From positions 52,501-116,500 of the forward strand of contig QVRM01002122.1 of the NCBI GenBank assembly GCA_003439945.1: 64,000 nt of DNA. Direction: 5' to 3'. Shown in pieces: positions 24,241 to 36,828 of the stretch (position 1 is its first letter; the number at the start of each line of letters is the position of its first letter). A program made the translations under genes and the position numbers. The notes beneath the pieces are model-generated. The model was not told the origin of the DNA and did not search any database. It worked only from the letters and a program-made list of their open reading frames with translations. This DNA comes from Dermanyssus gallinae (taxonomy: Eukaryota; Arthropoda; Arachnida; Mesostigmata; Dermanyssidae).

Positions 24241-25460
24241 TAAACTGCATCAACTTCGCAAGCCAATAGAGAGGGAGAAGCTCACTAAACCTGCTAAGCA
24301 TAGCACAAGCATATAATAAAAAAAAAAATAACAATGGTTATGCATTGCATCGGGTACTGTATCGAATAATTTAAACGGCGATTCACAGGGCAGTAAGTAC
24401 TGCATGCAGTGTCTGCTATCGTGTCGAGTACGTTGGCTGGCTTTCTTACATGTCTGTTATCAATCATAATAATAGTAATGCTGAAATGTAAATGTACCCA
24501 ACATTTCGAACAGCATTTGAAATATCTGCACAATAATTACATCAATCCTGAAAACAACACCAACACCAACAATAACAACAACATTGAAAGAAACGTAACA
24601 TCTATTTTAGTCTAACATCATCCAGTTTCTTTCGGCTTCTGCTCTGGCTGATACTTTCGCTGAGGTGGACAAAGCGGTCCGGCGCTGAGTATTCATCAAC
24701 ATTGTAGCGCCTTTGGCTTCCAAACCCTACTATACCAGAGCAATAGCTCCCGCGTTCGTATAACCGGCAACAAAAATAGGCGAAAACTTACGAGAAAACA
24801 TGGAAGATGAGGAAAGGGGCAAAAGAAAAGAAAAAAGGACAACGGCAACAATCGTTGTGCCCAATCAGATGAATAGAAACGACATTCCTAGTGACTAGGG
24901 AAAATGCAACGATTTCGAGTTGAATCGAAGAATGGAGACAGCCCGTGAGGGTTGTCGCCGTTCAACGACCATCCGCCTGGCCACAAGGCGTCGGGCGGCT
25001 CACTCAATCGATCCATCATGCACAACTACATCATTGACTCGCATGGAATCATGTCGTACACGGTGAATCTTCTATCGCCATTGAAGGATGATGGTGATGA
25101 CGATGATGATGGTAGTGGTGGTGGCGGCGGCGGAGAAGCACAATTTGACAATGTTCGATTTGTCCCTACAGCTGTACATGCATTTAAAGCTAGCATCATT
25201 CCTTACCGTCTCACCAGCCCTTTCGTTAGCCGGCACATAGCAGTGAATTATTTGAGCAGTTTGAACTACTGGCGAACGTCGTTCGCTGGCTTTCGTGAAT
25301 GGTCGGCTAGGTGCAAGCCTTTCCACAAGCAGTACGACATTACTACTAAGCTGTAATAAATCCGTTCTCTGCGAAGATGTCACTTATCAAGGTACTGTGT
25401 GATACCGGGGTTGCGCATTGGCGTGTGTGGAATTTCTTCTACGTATTACACCTATTTATG

Positions 25461-25461
<1 letters not shown>

Positions 25462-25514
<53 letters not shown>
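25462..25514. repeat. (TA)n microsatellite
   Basis: About 26 uninterrupted TA units. Confidence 0.95.
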
Positions 25515-25516
<2 letters not shown>

Positions 25517-28287
25517 TCATTGAGGCCCACTGATCGTACTAGTCTTCTCTATGCATTACTCCTTATTATTAATTCGGATCTCTAGTCGGCGATACTATAA
25601 TCCCAATTGATGAAACGAACGCTACACACAACAAGTCGAAAGGACTTCGGTCAAAATTTGGAGGAGAATACCACTTCGCAGAAAAAGTTGTCTTTTTTTT
25701 TTAGCATTCCCAGCGTCGATTACGCGCGAAGACGGCGCAGCATTACTCTGACATCAGGCCCGCATAGACCGGTTTGGGGAAGTGTTTTTTTTTCGTTAGA
25801 ATTATGGCGGACAAGTCACGTATAATCATTTATTGTTGTTTCTGCCGTCGTCGTCGGCGGCGGCTGCGTCGTCGTAGTCATTGTTGTTGTTTTATTTTGA
25901 TGAACACTTGTTGTGCATTAGGAAACGGCCTCTGCCCACCCCCCCATTTCCTAAGTGAGCCCTTTGAGATTCCAACCTTTTGCCGTTCTTCTCTCCCAGA
26001 CCTTCTTGTGCTTGCTGATAGCCGGCTAAGTGCAGCAAGGCTCTCGGCCTACGCCGACTGACCGAGCCTGATCGAGTCTCCCGACGAGGGCATCTTCTCG
26101 TCGCGCCCTTACCTTAGTAACCTGCACCAACACACGGTCACGCATAGGCGAACGCGTTTGTCCTACATACGAACGTACTCGCGCCGACGTCAAATTACTG
26201 CTGCATGCGAAAAATGTTCGACGACATACTACTGCCACTACACGAGTGCACGAAGGATACAGTAAAAAGAAAACAACACAGGCGAGAGGGGGTGGAGGAA
26301 TTTGATGCGTAGCAAGAAGATTCTCCCTAGTTCAAGCGTGTCGTCGTTATTGTTATTGTTGGTTGTTGCTGTTGCCGTCGTGTGTCCTTCTTCATTGGCT
26401 CACCGATTGGCGAATATCTCGAATACCAGCCTCTATGTCCTTATCTCCCATACTCTCTCTCAGCATACCCCGTTCGCGGAATACGCCTATATCTGGACTC
26501 CTTCCTATTCTAGAGGTCAGCGAGAAGGTCGTCTTCATGTCATCGTCGCGTTCGTTTACGCGGTGGACGGACGGTTTGGACGGCTGAGTCTCCGACCGTG
26601 TTCTCATCATGCCAGACTAGCTAGTAGCTATGCACACCCACCCCATGTGCACATGCACATGGTGAGACGTGTACACACTTGTACGCACATAACTGTGTCT
26701 GTGTCCAGTCGCATACATACACGTATATATCGATACGACGGCCACGGACGACAAACATAGATACCTAACATGCCCGTACATAACATGGCCCTTCCCCCCT
26801 TCCCGCTACAGCTCGCAGGCCACAGCCCACGACACACGAAACGAATGAGAGGTACACAAAAGTCGTGACCTGGGGGCAGCTCCCGAAAGCCGCACCGGAT
26901 TGGCCCAATAGGCAGCCAGGCAGTCACACAGACTCACACAGACTGAGAGATATACGGACGCATAGACAAGCAGACAGACAGACAACTGTACATACAGTCA
27001 TATACACAAACGGACATACAGGCGGACAGAGAGTGTCAGCCTGAGAGACGAATCATGGCTGGTGATGATCGGGCGGCCGCCCGGCCGACTTGAGTCCGAA
27101 GTCGTCGGTGGGAGCCGCTATACACGTCGATGGATCGATAGTTAGATAGATAGATGCTCGGACTTCAATTTGTGCCTGCTCTCATGATTGAGGCTACTGA
27201 AGGCTACCGCGACTTCGGCAGCGGCGGCAGCGGCTGCTACTGCTGCTGCTGCTGCAACGACATCGATTACGATGACGACGACGAAGACGAGGCTACGAAG
27301 TCTAACCGAAAGCGACTACCGTTGGCTGACGTTCATCGTCGCCGTCGTCCTCATCGTCGCCGTCGTCGACGTCCAGTTAGCTTGGGCTCTTCTGCGTTCG
27401 CCTACCGCCGGCGATGGTTCTTCTTGTTCTGGTTCTGGATCTTCGCGCGCCTATTGTGGGTCGTGGCCAGAGTAAGTAGGGCGGTGCGGCGCTGAGTGAG
27501 TGTCCATTATGAGTGTCGCCAGATCATTGGCTGGCTCACTGGCTACCTCTGCCACCACCAGCGCGATCTCGCGCTGCCGCCGCCGCCGCCACCTGCCAAA
27601 CCTGCCATAGCACCAAACACGCCATGGAACAATTTAAATGTTTCAAATGCCTCTTGTTGATGCTTTTCCGTCGTTTGCTTCTCGTTCTTCTCTTCTGTTC
27701 CTTTTTTTATTTTGTTTCTCTCGTTTTTTTGCTCGCGCTCTTGTACTGCTCCCGTCGCATCTTCTTATGTTCCTCCTTCTCCGGCTCCTGCTCCTCCTCC
27801 TCCGCCTTCGACTTTGGCTCGCTTATTTCTCAGCTTCTGCTTTGACAGCGGCTAGTTGTCGCCGCAAGAACAGCGAAAGACGAACAATAGGATGGTATAG
27901 ATATGTTTAAAGACAGACAGACATATAGATAGATAGATAAATACAATGCCTCTAGAAAACAGGCCGTACCACAATAGAGAGTAGCGATAACAGCAGCTAC
28001 AATGGCAAGAGCAACAATAGTGTTAAATGTAAAGAAAGACGCCAAGGAATGACGCCGAGAAATGACGGCAATAACAACAAAACCAGTTGCGACAATAATA
28101 CAAAACAACATCGCGATAAGACGATGATAGCAAAAGCCGTTGGGGGAGCAAATGAACCACACTCTATCAGCAATACTGAAATAAATTGCAAAAACAAAAT
28201 CTCAGTTACTGGGTAGCCATAAAAAAATAACTGACAAAGGTGCAGTACAATTGTGGATATTAAACGAAACAAAACAGGTAAAAAAAA

Positions 28288-28418
28288 AATATATATATAT
28301 ATATACATCTGAGTATTTGACTGTCTTTATAAAGTAAACCAAAGATTTTTTTCTTTTTTCGCTAGTACAGCAATGCAGTATATATACATATGTATACTGC
28401 ATTACTGTACTGGATATA

Positions 28419-28455
<37 letters not shown>
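28288..28455. repeat. two (TA)n tracts flanking an imperfect palindrome
   Basis: TA tracts lie at 28288-28308 and 28423-28455. Between them is a palindrome whose arms 28362-28384 and 28391-28413 are complementary with three differences. Confidence 0.85.
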
Positions 28456-28456
<1 letters not shown>

Positions 28457-29670
28457 TGTGGATTTTACCTCCACCTACAGTTACCGCTTTACATTGGTGT
28501 TTCAGTACATATATGCGGTACTGGGAGTTTTAATTCTAATTTAATAAGCTTTTTGTCTGACCCATCGGAGATGTGCACGGCAATTAGAGACACAAGTGTG
28601 AGCACTATGAAGGCGGCAACACAAAGCTACATGCTGATTGCTTACGGTTATGGCATGTCATATTGACCAGACCATGATCAAGCAGTGTGTGCCATTTCAG
28701 AGGCATCCCTTTCATTTAAGAATGGTTCATCCCGTTTCTGAGTAGGAAAAGTACGAGCTGTGTTATATGACCCCGGTATGATATATGATATGGGCCTGGC
28801 TACAGACAGGCCCGTGATGGTATCCCGCGTAGGCTTCCACTGTACTGGTATAATCGTTTTGGCGTTGCAAGCTTGCTTGTAAGTTCACCGGTTTATTCCT
28901 TCTAGCGACCGGCTTGCATTCGGCACCGAGAAACTGACCGCTGTTCCCCTCGGTTGTTGCTACAGTGGGACGGAATGATACTGCCACTAGGACTACTACT
29001 GCTACAAGGGTTACTGGGTTCTGCTCCGTCTGCTAGGAGTATGTCCGTGGATATTGCATCCATGGTCGTTACTATGTCCGTGAGTACTGTGGCAACTTTT
29101 TCTGCCACTCTTTCTGCCACGTCCGATAAAAACGACAACAGCGACGCGCAGTACAATACAAAACAAAGACTCTTCTATTGGAAAAATAGGGTGTTGCAAT
29201 CACATTGTACTCTTTACACACATGGGCGCGTCGCAAAACTCTTCAGGCGACCTCCAACTGTTTGCCGTCGATCGTTCCTTAGTGAATCCGTGACACCTTG
29301 CTACACATATCATCCAGTATCGCTAGTTGCGCTGCAAGCTTAAGCGTGAGTCAGTGCTAGATGGAAGTTTCGACTACGCAAGCTCTCATGCCTTCAAGAT
29401 GCACGCCAACCAAGTCCAAGTCAGACACACGACACGGGGCATAGCTAAAGCACCAGGACATTGGCAGTCCCAAACTTTGCCCGAACGCTAAAGTTTGACC
29501 GATGACTCATTGTAGTCTTTGATCGCTTCAAGCCTGACTTACTTAGCATATGCATGGTGGTCTGCTGAAAATGGCTATATGGTGAATTGCTATATTTTTA
29601 GATCGAATCGAACGTTGCGCGCGAACAAAAAACGAGCTTATTATAAAGGAAAAGTGCTCTTTATTTATTT

Positions 29671-29775
29671 GTAGCGTCGGTGGCTTAGGCGGCTAACGCA
29701 CCTTCCGAAACGGGCCGCTGCCACAGCCATGGTTAGCAAAACACTGACCACTGGCAAGTTCGAGACCCGGCCTTG
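29671..29775 (+). repeat. tRNA-like sequence with A and B boxes (possible SINE head)
   Basis: TGGCTTAGGCGG at 29680-29691 fits the RNA polymerase III A box, and AGTTCGAGACCC near 29757-29768 fits the B box. The spacing is wider than in a standard tRNA, and no acceptor stem closes. It is not the same family as the 22.5/61.7-kb pair. A tRNA pseudogene or the head of another SINE is the likely explanation. Confidence 0.4.
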
Positions 29776-30948
29776 CTGCTGGACGTAGTTGCCATTGCAC
29801 TGCTGGTACGCGCATCTGCTAGGGAAAGCCTATTTCAAGCAACGAGAACGCGATAACGATAGATGCCTTTAGACGATACAGTGCCACTGGTAACCTACCC
29901 TATTACGAGCGTCTAAAATGTGTTTGTCAGAGCGTTAAAAAAATATTTTTAAAGCTGTCACCACTTATCTTGCGTCGTTCGCTGCCAGCTTTCCACGTTG
30001 CTTTGTTGATGACTTTCCGATGATTTCCTAAAGGCTAGTAACTTAGATAAATATTACCGGTACTACGCTGTATAGCTAGTGCTCCGTTAGAATATATGTT
30101 TGCTCATTATATAGGCACGTAGTAGAATTCCAATGCTGCACTTCTGGACAATTAGATCAGGACATAAGGAAATTCGAGCTACGTTTGAAGTTCGCCAAAT
30201 CCATACGTATTCTTTCTTCGTCCAATACATACAAACATATAGCCGGGTTTGCCTCTAGCTTGTTGTTAACTGACAATCCGAGATATAAAGTTTTTAAATT
30301 TATTGTATACTTTCATTTCTATTTGTATGATAACTACCATTGCAACAGCATGTTTGCATCAATAAACAAATATTGCAATACACAGTTAAATCTGCTTTTT
30401 TTTCATATTAAAGATTTGTAAATTGCTGTAGCAAATATTAGCCACACTCGCCCACTACCTAGAGCAGAGGCGTCAGCCTATATCATAGATTGTGCCATGT
30501 TTATGTATCTTCTGCCTGGTTTAGTAGCTTAGGGTTTAGTAGCCTTATCCCTAAAGACATCGCCCAATCGACTCGACTTCGATCCAGACTCAAAGACGTA
30601 TGGAAGTCACATGCATCTGTCTGCATGACTATGGATAGCGCGATGCATTGAACTCGCTGGTCAAGTCCTTTGACGTCCTGCTTATGATGCCGATCCAGAA
30701 TGTAGCGACACATTTGATGAATCAGCTTTATATGATCTACTTTGTTAATAACAAAGGATATTATTATTAATTATTTTACAATGTAAGCGGGATGCATGAT
30801 CCTTTAGAATTTTTAATGCGAGCGATTTTTCTACTTGCCTTGTTCACGTGCACGGAAAAAACGGACCCAGAATAAATGCTAGCACTTTCAGTCGTTGTTT
30901 TACAGCTCGTTGATTTGATATCACACTTGCTATTTGCAAAATACCGTC

Positions 30949-30950
<2 letters not shown>

Positions 30951-30980
<30 letters not shown>
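30951..30980. repeat. (TA)n microsatellite
   Basis: About 14 TA units, followed by shorter TATG/CATA echoes to 31018. Confidence 0.9.
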
Positions 30981-30982
<2 letters not shown>

Positions 30983-32206
30983 AGTACACATATATGTATT
31001 GGTGTATATATACATATGAATACACATCTGCGTACATAAATGCGTCTCCACATACATTTAATTTACGCTGCGTATGTGGGCGGATGGGTGCTTGTGTGCA
31101 GTTGTAAGTCCGGTACAGCTTATCTAGCTAAATATCTGTCGCTACAGATCTGTCGCTGACGTCTACGGGGCAGCGGGAATCTATCTAAGTCAAACTGGGC
31201 TACCGATCACAGGAAAAGGCGATTATGATCACGCTGGCTGATATCGATCGGTGTGAGCTGCGCAATGATCATACGCACAGAGACACACCAACACACGCAT
31301 ACAAACCCATTTGCATTTGTGTTCTCTTCTTCTGCAGCCGCAGTCAGGTGTGAAATGTTTCTTCTCTCCTCACCTGCTGGCTCTCGTTGGATGGTGCTAA
31401 TAACAGCATGATTCGCCGCACACTCAGTGTTTAACCGGCAGCGCAGCTTCGCATCGCGAAGAAGACCAATATCGCCAAGAGTATGCTATGAGAGGGTAGG
31501 AGAGGTGCTCTCACCTACACGATGGAGATGCGATGGCGGTGACGAAGATGAAAATGACAACAACCACAACAACAACAACAACAACAACAACAGCAACAAC
31601 AACCGGCTAAGATGATGAGGGGAAAGATCTCTAGGTGAAACTAGAATGTAATAAGCGACGACAATCAAAGAGTAACACGGCCAAAGGGAAAAGTTGACGC
31701 AGTAAAAATTAAGAATGAAAACGAGAGACGGGAGACAAGAAGTCAAGGGATAGAAAAGCGGTTCGGTGGCCAAACAGTTGTTACTGGACCACGTACATTG
31801 TTGCTATGACTGCTGTTGGGATTTGTTGGGCTGTTAAGTTAACTATTCTAACTATTATTGTGTTAAGAGGACAACTTGTACACTTACAGCATACCATCGT
31901 GACTGTTGTCCTGGTTAGAACTCGCAGTGCTTTCGATGGGTCTTTGCAGGACAAGAAAGCAGAACACGAACTACGTTCTCCTTAGCTGATGCTATTCTAC
32001 AGTTAGGACTATCATTGCCATGTTGTTGTTATTGTTGTTTGCATTTTTATTGTTAGCGTTGGTATTGTTTCTGTTGTCGTTGGCGTTGTTGTCATTGCTA
32101 GCGTTGGCAGTGTTGTTGTCGTTGTTGTTTACTGTTACCCCTTTTTGTTACTGGTGTCGTTTAGTTTTCTTGTCATAGTTATCATTGTTGTTATTGGTGT
32201 CGTTAG

Positions 32207-32231
32207 GTTTTGTTGTTGTTGTTGATGTTGC

Positions 32232-32275
<44 letters not shown>

Positions 32276-32292
32276 TTGTTGTTGCTGCTCTT
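32207..32292. repeat. degenerate (GTT)n block
   Basis: GTT tracts are separated by GAT and GCT triplets. The opposite strand reads poly-Gln with His, from repeat sequence. Confidence 0.85.
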
Positions 32293-32968
32293 GTTGTCTA
32301 GTTGTTGTCATGCTCAAGTCACTGCCATCTAGGTCGGTGGTTCAGCCGCCCGGTGAAATTCGCCGTTTATTTGTTCTCTTGGTCGGTCGCTGCGTGCTTT
32401 CAGATGGGCCTGCTCTCGGTCGCTAACTCTTTACACGCCACCGCAGGGTGTCGTCGATTCAGGCCGAGAATCGTTGACGATTGATCGGGCCTGCGGGTCG
32501 GTCGTCTCCGCGTGTCGATTCTGTCTGTGTTCCACCATTTGCCCTCTACGATTCGACTCACTCACTCCTCCGCCTACGACTGCTGTATATAGTATCAGGC
32601 TGACTTTCATCTTCTCATCGGACTGACATACTCTGCCCCCTCTCTCTTCTGCTGCAGTTTAGTGGAGTACGATAGATCATCGTGGTCAAAGAGGTTGACG
32701 TAGTAGAAGAAGTGGAGGTATTAGCAATTGTAACTAATACCAGCCGCACCAGTAGTTCTTGTTGTTGTTGTTGTTGTTGTGGTTATAGATCAGCGGCAGC
32801 AGTAATAATGGTAGTTAACACGTGTCGCACACACAGCGACAGACAGCTTTAGGCGTCTTTAGTAGGACAGGCTTGTCGTTGTTGTTGTTGTAGCGCTCGT
32901 GGTTTTGGTTGTCTTCGTCGCAGAAGAGTTCATGATCCGTTTGTCTTAATGTTTCTGTCGCGATTAAA

Positions 32969-32969
32969 C

Positions 32970-33013
<44 letters not shown>
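32969..33013. repeat. (TA)n microsatellite
   Basis: About 22 TA units. A short (CA)n lies at 33065-33080, just before the tRNA-like sequence at 33136. Confidence 0.95.
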
Positions 33014-33016
<3 letters not shown>

Positions 33017-33135
33017 TGTCTATCGATATGTCTGTATGCTGCGTGCTACAGATTGTAGAGATGAAACACACACACACACACTCACACGCACTCACCCTGG
33101 CAGAGCTACTGCCACCCAGAGCGGAGCAATTTGAT

Positions 33136-33235
33136 TTGAGATGCGTCCGGGATTCGAACTCCCGCGCGACCTTTGCGCGAGGTCATGGAATCCGGACCTT
33201 CACCCCCCGACCGGCGTCGAAGTCAACGCTAAGCC
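33136..33235 (-). repeat. tRNA-like sequence on the minus strand (possible SINE head)
   Basis: On the minus strand a GGTCGGGGGGTGAAGG segment is followed about 50 bases later by CGGGAGTTCGAATCCCG, a T-arm-like hairpin with five perfect pairs and a B-box match. The loop is shifted relative to a canonical T-loop, and a full acceptor stem is not visible, so a functional tRNA is unlikely. A SINE head or tRNA pseudogene fits better. Confidence 0.4.
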
Positions 33236-33456
33236 TGCGTCGACGACGTTACTGCGAGTGAAAATGAAGCAAGCGACAAGCGACCAGCGATCAGCGAGGG
33301 AGGGAGGGAGCCCGTGAGCCAACGAATGAACCCAGGGACCCAGTTCGATTGTCGGCGATCAGATGGCTATGACGACATTGAGCGTCTTTAGCAAGTCAGT
33401 TCAGTAGAGGAGCTGCCACCGTATTGCTGTCGTTGGCAGCTCAACAGATGAAAAAG

Positions 33457-33484
33457 ATATATATATATATATATATATATATAC
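33457..33484. repeat. (TA)n microsatellite
   Basis: About 14 TA units in otherwise unique sequence. Confidence 0.9.
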
Positions 33485-34817
33485 GTGAAGATGAAGCGGC
33501 CAGAAGCGACAAAAAGAAACGTGGCTGAAAAGATTACCGAAGAGAAAAGCGCGGGAGTGAAAACGTCAGCTCAAAAGGGCAATATACCCGCATGCAGAAA
33601 AACAAGGAAAGACAGATAGATAGAAAACCAGCCTCAAATGAAAACGCTCTCCAGATACGTACGTTTGACTGCGGTTGATTGGTTGGTTGGTGGAGGTCGT
33701 GGTCGGCAGAGGCCGGCTAGGCTGAGTGTACTGCGAGTTCTCCGAACAATTTCTTCTCTGTTGAGCCGCATCTCTCTCGTTGATCAACGGTAGTCCGGAG
33801 ATCCGATATGAAAGAAGTGTATCCGCATGCCGCTTACGGGGCAGACAGCTGATAGGTCTACATAGACGGAAGGCTAAATAGATAATAAGGGTTCGCTCAT
33901 TAAGTACGCTAACTAAGCCGCTTTACAGTATCAAACAGCCGGTGCACAGTGTCTGTTCTTTTCTGAAGAGAAAAACCTCTATATGAAGTCAATGTGACTT
34001 GGAACAGAGGCTCAGGTGCAGTATGCTTTCCACCGGCTCTCAGACTACCGGCTTCTTTTCTAGCGGGCTTTTGGCGTATTGTAGAAGGCTCAGGTCTCGG
34101 CGTACCGTGCGTACCGACAATGACGACGAAACCAAAGCTCTGTACAACGCATATATATTTTGTTAGTTTTATTCCGTACACCTAGGCTTTAGCTCTACAT
34201 CCAGCGAGATGATTAGAGAGCGTTTCATTTTGTTGTTGTTGTTGCTGCTGCTGTTGTTTTGTGTCCCTGTCCACAATCAACAACAATATGGGTAAAAACA
34301 CCCTAGCAGCTTTCTGTACTGCCCTTACCGATGACTATATGTATATCGACAAACGAATGCTACTTATTACAGCCGTCTACTCAAGATCGCGGACATAAAC
34401 GAATGAGCCGTTGAACGTTGGACTATGCCAGTGGGTTTAGCGGTAGCTGGTTAGTTGAACGCACCCGCTGTCATTGTCACCGCCATTGTGACGGTTGCGA
34501 GTGGATCGTGTTGTTGTTGCTACTGCTCTCGTACCTGCGGCGTTCATGGAATAGGGTGGAGAAAAAAGGCGAGCTTGCTTCGTGCTGTCCCTCCGCAGCC
34601 GCGACTAGCCGATACCGACGCAGCCAAACTCATCATCTAGCTCATTGCCATCCTGTCCCGCTGACCTCCTTGGTCTTCGGTCATCCTCATCTTCTACTTC
34701 TTCTTCGTCTTCGTCCTAAGGCCGTCATTTGCATCCGTGCCGCACTTGTCATTCATTATTTCGCTTCTGTTTCGCTGGCTTTAATTTCTAAATTGTGTAT
34801 CATCGTTTCGTAGAATT

Positions 34818-34925
34818 CATATATATATATATATATATGAACAGTATAAGTTTGCACGAGCACAAACTGTTGTTATATGCATGTGTATGTCTGTATATGT
34901 ATGTATATATATATATATATATATG
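34818..34925. repeat. two (TA)n tracts with TATG echoes
   Basis: TA tracts at 34818-34840 and 34904-34925 lie on the left side of the fold-back element. Confidence 0.9.
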
Positions 34926-34986
34926 TATACAGCAACTTAAATCCGCCACGGGTCTTATGATTTATATATAAGTCGTAAAATTCGAA

Positions 34987-35460
34987 GCGGAAATGTGATA
35001 TTTTATAGTGATAGTGAAATTACTTATATTTGTAATACAGATGTGACTGACCGGGCGCCACTTCGCAAAATGTGCGATTGCAAGACGCCGAATGGCTCAA
35101 TAGAGAAACTGCAGCGTGATTGCATGCGCACTATGGGGATAATTTTGATACCAAATCGGTAGTGGTTCGACTCTGTGATATGATTACCCAAAGCTGTTTT
35201 CAATAACGTTTCCTGTGCAGAGAGGGGTTACGTTAGCGCCAGCAAGATACACACTGTATACCAGCCGCGAACGTTCTATCGATTTGGTACCAAAATGATC
35301 CTCATATAATGCACTTTCCTGAATTTGTGTGTGCTTACGAGCGTAATGGCAAAGTATTGAAAAATTGATCACACATTTTATGAAGACATGTCTGACCAGT
35401 CACATTGGTACAACAAATTTTAGATTGTCCACTATCACTCTAAAACAACACATTTCCGCC
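34987..35460. mobile_element. fold-back element with long diverged inverted repeats
   Basis: The left arm (about 34987-35165) and right arm (about 35282-35460) are inverted copies of each other along most of their length. Matching landmarks are GCGGAAATGTG with its complement CATTTCCGC; GTGATAGTG with CACTATCAC; ATGTGACTG with CAGTCACAT; CAAAATGTG with CACATTTT; and GATACCAAATCG with CGATTTGGTACC. Arms of about 175 bp, roughly 75-80% alike by eye, flank a spacer of about 115 bp with no open frame. This is the structure of a MITE or fold-back DNA element. Target-site duplications could not be defined. (TA)n arrays lie on both sides. Confidence 0.7.
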
Positions 35461-35516
35461 ACTCGCCCACTTAATTGCAAAAAAATGTAGCCTTCCGTAA
35501 GTTTGATCCGTTCATT

Positions 35517-35518
<2 letters not shown>

Positions 35519-35553
<35 letters not shown>

Positions 35554-35697
35554 TTTAAACAGCAATGATAATTATATAGCTGTATAACTTTGTTACGTTA
35601 GCATATATATATATATATATATAATTTTTTTAAACAGCAATGATAATTATATAGCTGTATAACTTTGTTACGTTAGCATATATATATATATATATAT
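35519..35697. repeat. 75-bp tandem duplication containing (TA)n
   Basis: Two identical copies of a 56-bp non-repetitive segment (AATTTTTTTAAACAGCAATG onward, starting at 35548 and 35623) alternate with three (TA)n tracts, giving a 75-bp period. Complete identity of the unique part means a very recent duplication, probably slippage or unequal exchange between the TA tracts. An assembly artefact is the alternative. Confidence 0.9.
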
Positions 35698-35789
35698 TCC
35701 ATCCTATTGGACTGTCGCACTGAGGTTCCATGGACAAGCGTACTCGCGTCAACCTCTTTTTTGAATGAGAGAAAATGCTTTCTTTTTTT

Positions 35790-36045
35790 TGGTTGGCTAA
35801 TAGTAGGGGACTCGACCCGGGCGGAGAGTAATATGATTAGTTCCAGTGCCGAGCCTGGAATACCCATACAACCACCTTCTGCCTCCTAGTTCGGAATTAT
35901 GTGAAACAGTACCCCAATAATAGGAGAAAGGAGCCGGCTTATGCTTCAATTTTCTCCTGAGTCTACAGGAACTTCGCGAACTGGGGATGGAACTGCATCC
36001 GTCACTGCCAGGGTAGGTTGACTTAAGCCATAATACCACGAGGTA
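35790..36045 (-). repeat. two tRNA-like modules, possible SINE
   Basis: On the minus strand, TGGCTTAAGTC (about 36035-36025) and CAGTTCCATCCCC (about 36000-35988) resemble weak A and B boxes. A second module contains a GGGTCGAGTCCCC box (about 35820-35808), after which A-rich sequence follows near 35,795-35,780. The arrangement suggests tRNA-derived repeats, but no second copy was seen in the window and the matches are imperfect. Confidence 0.25.
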
Positions 36046-36792
36046 TATAACACTGCCCTAGAACCAAATCACACATTACGCTACAGGACACTGGCCAAAT
36101 TTTTAAAGGTTTCTCATATTTTACGTTTAGCTCATAAGCCGAAGTTCATTTTTGCTAAAGTAAGGTGTTTGCTTGAAAAAGAGGAAACGTGATTTACAGC
36201 GACGCGTACTGGGTACATGTTCACCGACTTGGCCGGAAACTTAACAACACATCCCGTATACGGCCGCACGAAATGGCTTGTATCCTGATAGTGAGATACC
36301 TAGCTTAAAACTTTGCCAATGCAATATTGTATAATAGGCCGTAGGATAGTAGATAGACATTGAATACGTGATTATTGACATAAATGCCCACAGAAACCGT
36401 GTTTATTAGCTTTTAATCCACCGCACACACAACCAAATATCTGAAAGCAAATGAGACACACAAGCGTTCTACACACTACTCCCTCGGAGGCAGCACACGA
36501 CGATTTAGTTACCGCTACATAAGCTTACACAACGACAATTTCGAAGCCATGCCGCACCGATGCTGATAGACATATCATATAGTGAGTCGCAAATCGATGC
36601 AAAAGCATTGATTCGTTATGAGTACTACTACCACTATTACGACTACGGGTGCGACAACGGCCAAGCTTCGGAAACAGACCGACTAAATTATGTAAATGCG
36701 CGCTACAGAAGGAAAAACAAGTATCATTTCCGATTATAAGAATATCTTTATTATTTACAATATTTATATGTATATATAAATTTTCATTATTT

Positions 36793-36828
<36 letters not shown>

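Larger units (their letters stand above)
24243..29670. other. unique AT-rich DNA and a trinucleotide island, no recognised gene
   Basis: The frame 24952-25356 (134 codons) has an Asp/Gly repeat core and no domain. Positions 25,960-27,900 are an island of CAT/GTC/CTT triplets with GACA runs near 26,960. The overlapping frames at 28,902-29,343 are partly repeat-free but unrecognised. Confidence 0.5.
29776..33135. other. AT-rich DNA then triplet-rich DNA, no recognised gene
   Basis: Positions 29,780-31,300 are unique with short frames. Positions 31,300-32,960 carry CAA/GTT tracts and Ser/Leu repeat frames. No splice-linked coding pair was found. Confidence 0.5.

Noticed and set aside
33136..33235. 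A functional tRNA gene
   Set aside because: The T-arm-like hairpin is good, but the loop register is shifted and no acceptor stem or standard D/anticodon arms close.
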